Shown: positions 31,723-35,042 of the stretch, piece by piece
Layout: the number at the start of each line of letters is the position of its first letter
Numbering within the stretch: position 1 is the stretch's first letter
Assembly (NCBI GenBank): GCA_900547415.1
Contig: URGS01000020.1
Location: 1 to 35,042, forward strand
DNA: 35,042 nt
Reading direction: 5' to 3'
Origin: an uncultured Phascolarctobacterium sp.
GTDB lineage: Bacteria > Bacillota > Negativicutes > Acidaminococcales > Acidaminococcaceae
Position numbers and translations under genes: made by a program
The notes under the pieces: generated by a model
Database searches by the model: none
Told to the model about the DNA's origin: nothing
Seen by the model: only the letters and a program-made list of their open reading frames with translations

Positions 31723-34700
31723 TTAAATCTGGGAGGTGATTTCGAGGAGACAGTCGCCGTTGTCAACGCGTTCGCCTGCACTAACATGGATAGCGCTTAC
31801 TATACCGCTGATGGGAGCAGAAAGAGTGGTTTCCATTTTCATAGCTTCGGTAACAATAAGGGGCGCGCCCTTGGTTACAGCCTGACCCTTTTCTACCAGC
31901 AGCTTAACAACGGAGCCTGAAAGAGATGCACCGATTTCACCTGCATTGGCTTTGTCAGCCTTTTTGCGGGTGGCTACAGTTGCCTTGACATTACGGTCCT
32001 TGATTTCGATTTCACGAGGCAGGCCGTTGAATTCGAAGGTAACAGTGCGCATACCGGTAGCACTGGGCTCGGAGATATGGATGAGCTTAATTACTAGAGT
32101 TTTGCCCTGCTCTATTTCTACCTTGATAACTTCGCCAATATTCATGCCAAAGAAGAATGTAGGAGTATCCAGTACAGAAACATCACCAAATTTATTATAG
32201 CGTTCTACCCAATCGGTGAATACTTTAGGATAGAGGCAATAGGAGCTTACGGCTTCGTCAGTAGTTGGAGCCCCCATTTCTGCCAGCTTGCTGCGAACTG
32301 CTTCAAAATCAACAGGCTCTAATGCTGCACCAGGTCGAACCGTAATAGGCTGACGACCCTTGAGAACGATTTGCTGCAGCTTTTCAGGGAAGCCCTGATA
32401 AGGAGTACCAATGCGGCCTTCAAAGAATTCTACTACGGAAGCAGGGAAATCTAAAACGTCGCCTTTAGCGTAAACATCTTCTTCAGTCAGTTGGTTTTGT
32501 ACCATGAAGAGTGCCATGTCGCCTACAATCTTGGAGGAAGGAGTAACCTTGATTAAGTCGCCGAACATCATGGATACGCGATGATACATATCCTTGATTT
32601 CTTCCCAACGGCTGATGAGACCAAGAGCTTGAGCCTGCTGCTTCAGGTTTGTGTATTGTCCACCGGGCATTTCGTGTACGTATACCTCAGGATTGGGGAA
32701 GTTCTCAGTTCTGTCTGCAGCCTTGTAGTAGGGACGAACGGTTTCCCAATAGCGGGACAGCTCGTTCATAGCATCCACATCAAGACGGGGCTGACGAGGA
32801 TGTCCTGTCAGTGCATAGTACAGGCTGCTGCCGCTGGGCTGGGAGGTACCGCAGCTCATGGCACTCATAGCAGTATCTACAATGTCTACACCTGCGTCGA
32901 TAGCACGGGCGTAGGTATAAATAGCGTTGCCGCTGCCCTCGTGGGTGTGCAGATGAATAGGCACGCCTACATAGGATTTCAGGCTGTTTACAAGACGGAA
33001 GGCTGCTTCAGGCTTTAAGAGGCCAGCCATATCTTTAATAGCAATGATGTTAGCGCCAGCCTTTTCCAGCTCGCAAGCCATATTTACATAGTATTGTAGG
33101 TCATATTTATCTCTACGGGGATCAAGAATGTCGCCAGTGTAGCACAGTGCCGCTTCTGCAACCTTGCCTGTTTCACGTACTGTATCAATAGAAAGACGCA
33201 TATTATCAAGACCATTGAGGCTGTCGAAAATGCGGAATACGTCAATGCCGTTTTTAGCAGCCAGGCGGATAAATTCCTTAACAACATTGTCAGGATAGCT
33301 GGTGTAGCCAACTGCGTTAGCGCCACGGAGCAGCATTTGGAAGAGAATGTTAGGAGCTGCTTCACGGAATTGGCTTAAACGCTGCCATGGGCTTTCATCA
33401 AGGAAGCGATAAGCTACGTCGAAGGTTGCACCGCCCCAGCATTCAAAGGAGAAGAGACCGGGCAGCTTGCCTGCAGTGTCACGCATAACTCTCAGCATAT
33501 CAGCAGTGCGGAGACGGGTTGCGAACAGGGATTGATGAGCATCACGGAAGGTAGTATCTGTAATCAGAACCTCCTGCTGTGCCAGTACCCAATCAGTCAG
33601 GCCTTCAGGTCCGCGGGTATCCAAGACATGCTTCGCACCTAAGGACATAAAGCCGTTGTAATGTTTGGGTATATTTAAGGGAGCAAAGTCCGGTTTAGGC
33701 TGTACGCCTACATTGGAGTAGCCATTAACAGTAATGTCTGCAATGTAGTTTAACAGCTTGTTGCCACGGTCCAGGGGCTTATGGAACACAAAGAGCTCAG
33801 GAGTAGTATCTACAAAGTTAGTAGAATAATCACCTTTGACAAAGTGAGGATTTTTCAAAACATTTTCCAGAAACTGGATGTTGGTTTTTACGCCGCGGAT
33901 ACGGAATTCTTTTAAGCAGCGCAGCATTTTGGTAATAGCAATTTGGTGAGTAAGACCATAGGTGGTAGCCTTAACCAGCAGCGAATCATAGTAGGGAGTG
34001 ATTACTGAGCCAGTGAACGCATTGCCGCCGTCAAGACGGATGCCAAAGCCGCCGCCGCTGCGGTAGGTAATGAGCTTGCCGGTGTCAGGCATAAAGTTAT
34101 TAGAAGGGTCTTCGGTGGTAATACGACATTGAATTGCATGACCGTAGATATGAATATCCTTTTGTTCAGGAATTGCTATTTCTTCGCCGTGGAGCTCGTA
34201 GCCTTCTGCAATCTTGATTTGTGCCTGTACAATATCAATGCTGGTGATTTGCTCGGTGACTGTATGCTCTACCTGAATGCGGGGGTTAACTTCGATAAAG
34301 TAGAATTTGCCGTTAGGAGTTGCCAAGAACTCTACAGTACCTGCACTGACGTAGTTTACGTTCTTCATCAGCTTTACTGCAGCGGCACAAATAGCTTCGC
34401 GCTGCTCTGTAGGCAGGGAGAAGGCAGGAGCGATTTCTACCAGCTTTTGGTGGCGTCGTTGTACGGAGCAATCACGCTCATAGAGGTGTACTAGGTTACC
34501 ATGGGTATCACCAAGGATTTGAACCTCGATGTGCTTAGGATTCTCCAGATATTTTTCAATATATATTTCATCACTGCCAAAGGCCTTTTTGGCTTCAGAT
34601 TTAGCTAAATCATAGCTGGTAGCAGCTTCTTCAGCATTTTTTACTACGCGCATACCGCGGCCACCGCCGCCGTTTACAGCCTTGATGATAATGGGGTAAC

Positions 34701-35042
34701 CATACTTTTCACCAAAGTCCAGAACCTCCTGGACACTGCTTACAGTACCCTCACTGCCGGGAATCATAGGGATTTCGGCAAGTTGTGCTTGTTTGCGGGC
34801 GTTGATTTTGTCGCCGAACATTACTAAATGCTCCAGACGAGGTCCAATGAAAATCAAACCTTCTTCCTTACAGCGTTTAGCAAGTCTGCTGTTTTCGGAT
34901 AAGAAGCCATAACCAGGGTGGATGGCATCTACATCATGCTCTTTGGCGATTTGCAAAATGCCTTCAATATCAAGATAAGCGTCAGTGGGGCTTTTGCCTT
35001 CGCCTACCAGATAAGCCTCATCAGCCTTGTTACGATGGAGGG
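31723..35042 (-). CDS. pyc: Pyruvate carboxylase (5' end beyond the window)
   Basis: 1105 residues are visible; the frame is open to the right edge, so about 40 N-terminal residues are missing compared with the usual 1145. The enzyme carboxylates pyruvate to oxaloacetate using ATP, bicarbonate and biotin. Domains in order: biotin carboxylase with the ATP-grasp loop GGGGRGMRVVKN and the catalytic stretch EVNPRIQVEHTVTEQ; carboxyltransferase with DTTFRDAHQSLFATR and the carbamylated-lysine motif AIKDMAGLL; the allosteric linker; and the C-terminal biotinyl domain with biotinyl lysine in TEAMKMETT. Single-chain PYC supplies the oxaloacetate needed for amino acid synthesis and for a reductive succinate branch. 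The window shows no neighbour on its 5' side. Confidence 0.97.
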   Translation of the reverse strand, partial: LHRNKADEAYLVGEGKSPTDAYLDIEGILQIAKEHDVDAIHPGYGFLSENSRLAKRCKEEGLIFIGPRLEHLVMFGDKINARKQAQLAEIPMIPGSEGTVSSVQEVLDFGEKYGYPIIIKAVNGGGGRGMRVVKNAEEAATSYDLAKSEAKKAFGSDEIYIEKYLENPKHIEVQILGDTHGNLVHLYERDCSVQRRHQKLVEIAPAFSLPTEQREAICAAAVKLMKNVNYVSAGTVEFLATPNGKFYFIEVNPRIQVEHTVTEQITSIDIVQAQIKIAEGYELHGEEIAIPEQKDIHIYGHAIQCRITTEDPSNNFMPDTGKLITYRSGGGFGIRLDGGNAFTGSVITPYYDSLLVKATTYGLTHQIAITKMLRCLKEFRIRGVKTNIQFLENVLKNPHFVKGDYSTNFVDTTPELFVFHKPLDRGNKLLNYIADITVNGYSNVGVQPKPDFAPLNIPKHYNGFMSLGAKHVLDTRGPEGLTDWVLAQQEVLITDTTFRDAHQSLFATRLRTADMLRVMRDTAGKLPGLFSFECWGGATFDVAYRFLDESPWQRLSQFREAAPNILFQMLLRGANAVGYTSYPDNVVKEFIRLAAKNGIDVFRIFDSLNGLDNMRLSIDTVRETGKVAEAALCYTGDILDPRRDKYDLQYYVNMACELEKAGANIIAIKDMAGLLKPEAAFRLVNSLKSYVGVPIHLHTHEGSGNAIYTYARAIDAGVDIVDTAMSAMSCGTSQPSGSSLYYALTGHPRQPRLDVDAMNELSRYWETVRPYYKAADRTENFPNPEVYVHEMPGGQYTNLKQQAQALGLISRWEEIKDMYHRVSMMFGDLIKVTPSSKIVGDMALFMVQNQLTEEDVYAKGDVLDFPASVVEFFEGRIGTPYQGFPEKLQQIVLKGRQPITVRPGAALEPVDFEAVRSKLAEMGAPTTDEAVSSYCLYPKVFTDWVERYNKFGDVSVLDTPTFFFGMNIGEVIKVEIEQGKTLVIKLIHISEPSATGMRTVTFEFNGLPREIEIKDRNVKATVATRKKADKANAGEIGASLSGSVVKLLVEKGQAVTKGAPLIVTEAMKMETTLSAPISGIVSAIHVSAGERVDNGDCLLEITSQI

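Noticed and set aside
1..35042. CRISPR arrays, insertion sequences, integrases, phage genes or toxin-antitoxin pairs
   Set aside because: I looked for spaced direct repeats, terminal inverted repeats with transposase motifs, and small paired genes, and saw none. tRNA-Arg at 6035 has no integrase or repeated 3' end beside it.

Overview
This 35 kb window reads as an ordinary, gene-dense chromosomal segment of an anaerobic, low-to-mid GC member of the Firmicutes. I infer a Negativicutes organism related to Phascolarctobacterium or Acidaminococcus. The basis is an anaerobic enzyme set (two different [FeFe] hydrogenases, a superoxide reductase, pyruvate carboxylase, type III glutamine synthetase), Gram-positive style promoters, AGGAGG ribosome binding sites, and a B. 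subtilis-like order of ispE, purR, glmU, prs and pth. No transposon, integrase, phage gene or CRISPR array is visible. The taxon call is inference; no rRNA is present.

Layout. (1) 1-5903, polyphosphate: an apparently complete Ppx/GppA-HD phosphatase (minus) diverges from a second Ppx-like HD protein whose catalytic motifs are degraded and which is coupled by an ATGA overlap to polyphosphate kinase ppk1. A 106-aa orphan gene with its own promoter and terminator follows. (2) 5958-7930: tRNA-Arg(CCT), then a purine riboswitch in front of an FAD-dependent oxidoreductase. (3) 7938-11690: a MATE transporter, then a divergent pair of superoxide reductase (minus) and a [FeFe] hydrogenase carrying a C-terminal rubredoxin domain (plus), with a Fur/PerR-like box between them. 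(4) 11697-15670: a NagD-like HAD phosphatase (minus), and a P-type cation ATPase under a yybP-ykoY (Mn2+) riboswitch. (5) 15681-22919: a minus-strand housekeeping run transcribed in the order ispE, gntR-type regulator, NTP transferase, purR, glmU, prs, polysaccharide deacetylase, pth. (6) 23039-25725: a YitT-family membrane protein and a group B type [FeFe] hydrogenase. (7) 25868-29876: nitrogen assimilation, glnA type III (glnN) and an Amt channel fused to a PII domain, each preceded by an intrinsic terminator hairpin. (8) 29919-35042: an unrecognised 508-aa protein and a pyruvate carboxylase that runs off the right edge.

How it fits together. The accessory interest lies in control elements and domain combinations. 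The purine aptamer has the guanine-type C at position 74, but its terminator is built from aptamer bases, which predicts ligand-dependent activation. The rubredoxin-hydrogenase and superoxide reductase pair, with a Fur/PerR-like box between them, suggests H2-derived electrons being used to reduce superoxide. The pseudo-Ppx/HD protein coupled to PPK1 suggests a polyphosphate regulator. The Mn2+ riboswitch suggests that the 'calcium' ATPase exports manganese. The nitrogen genes appear to be controlled partly by transcription termination. All promoters, terminators and RNA structures were found by eye, without folding software.
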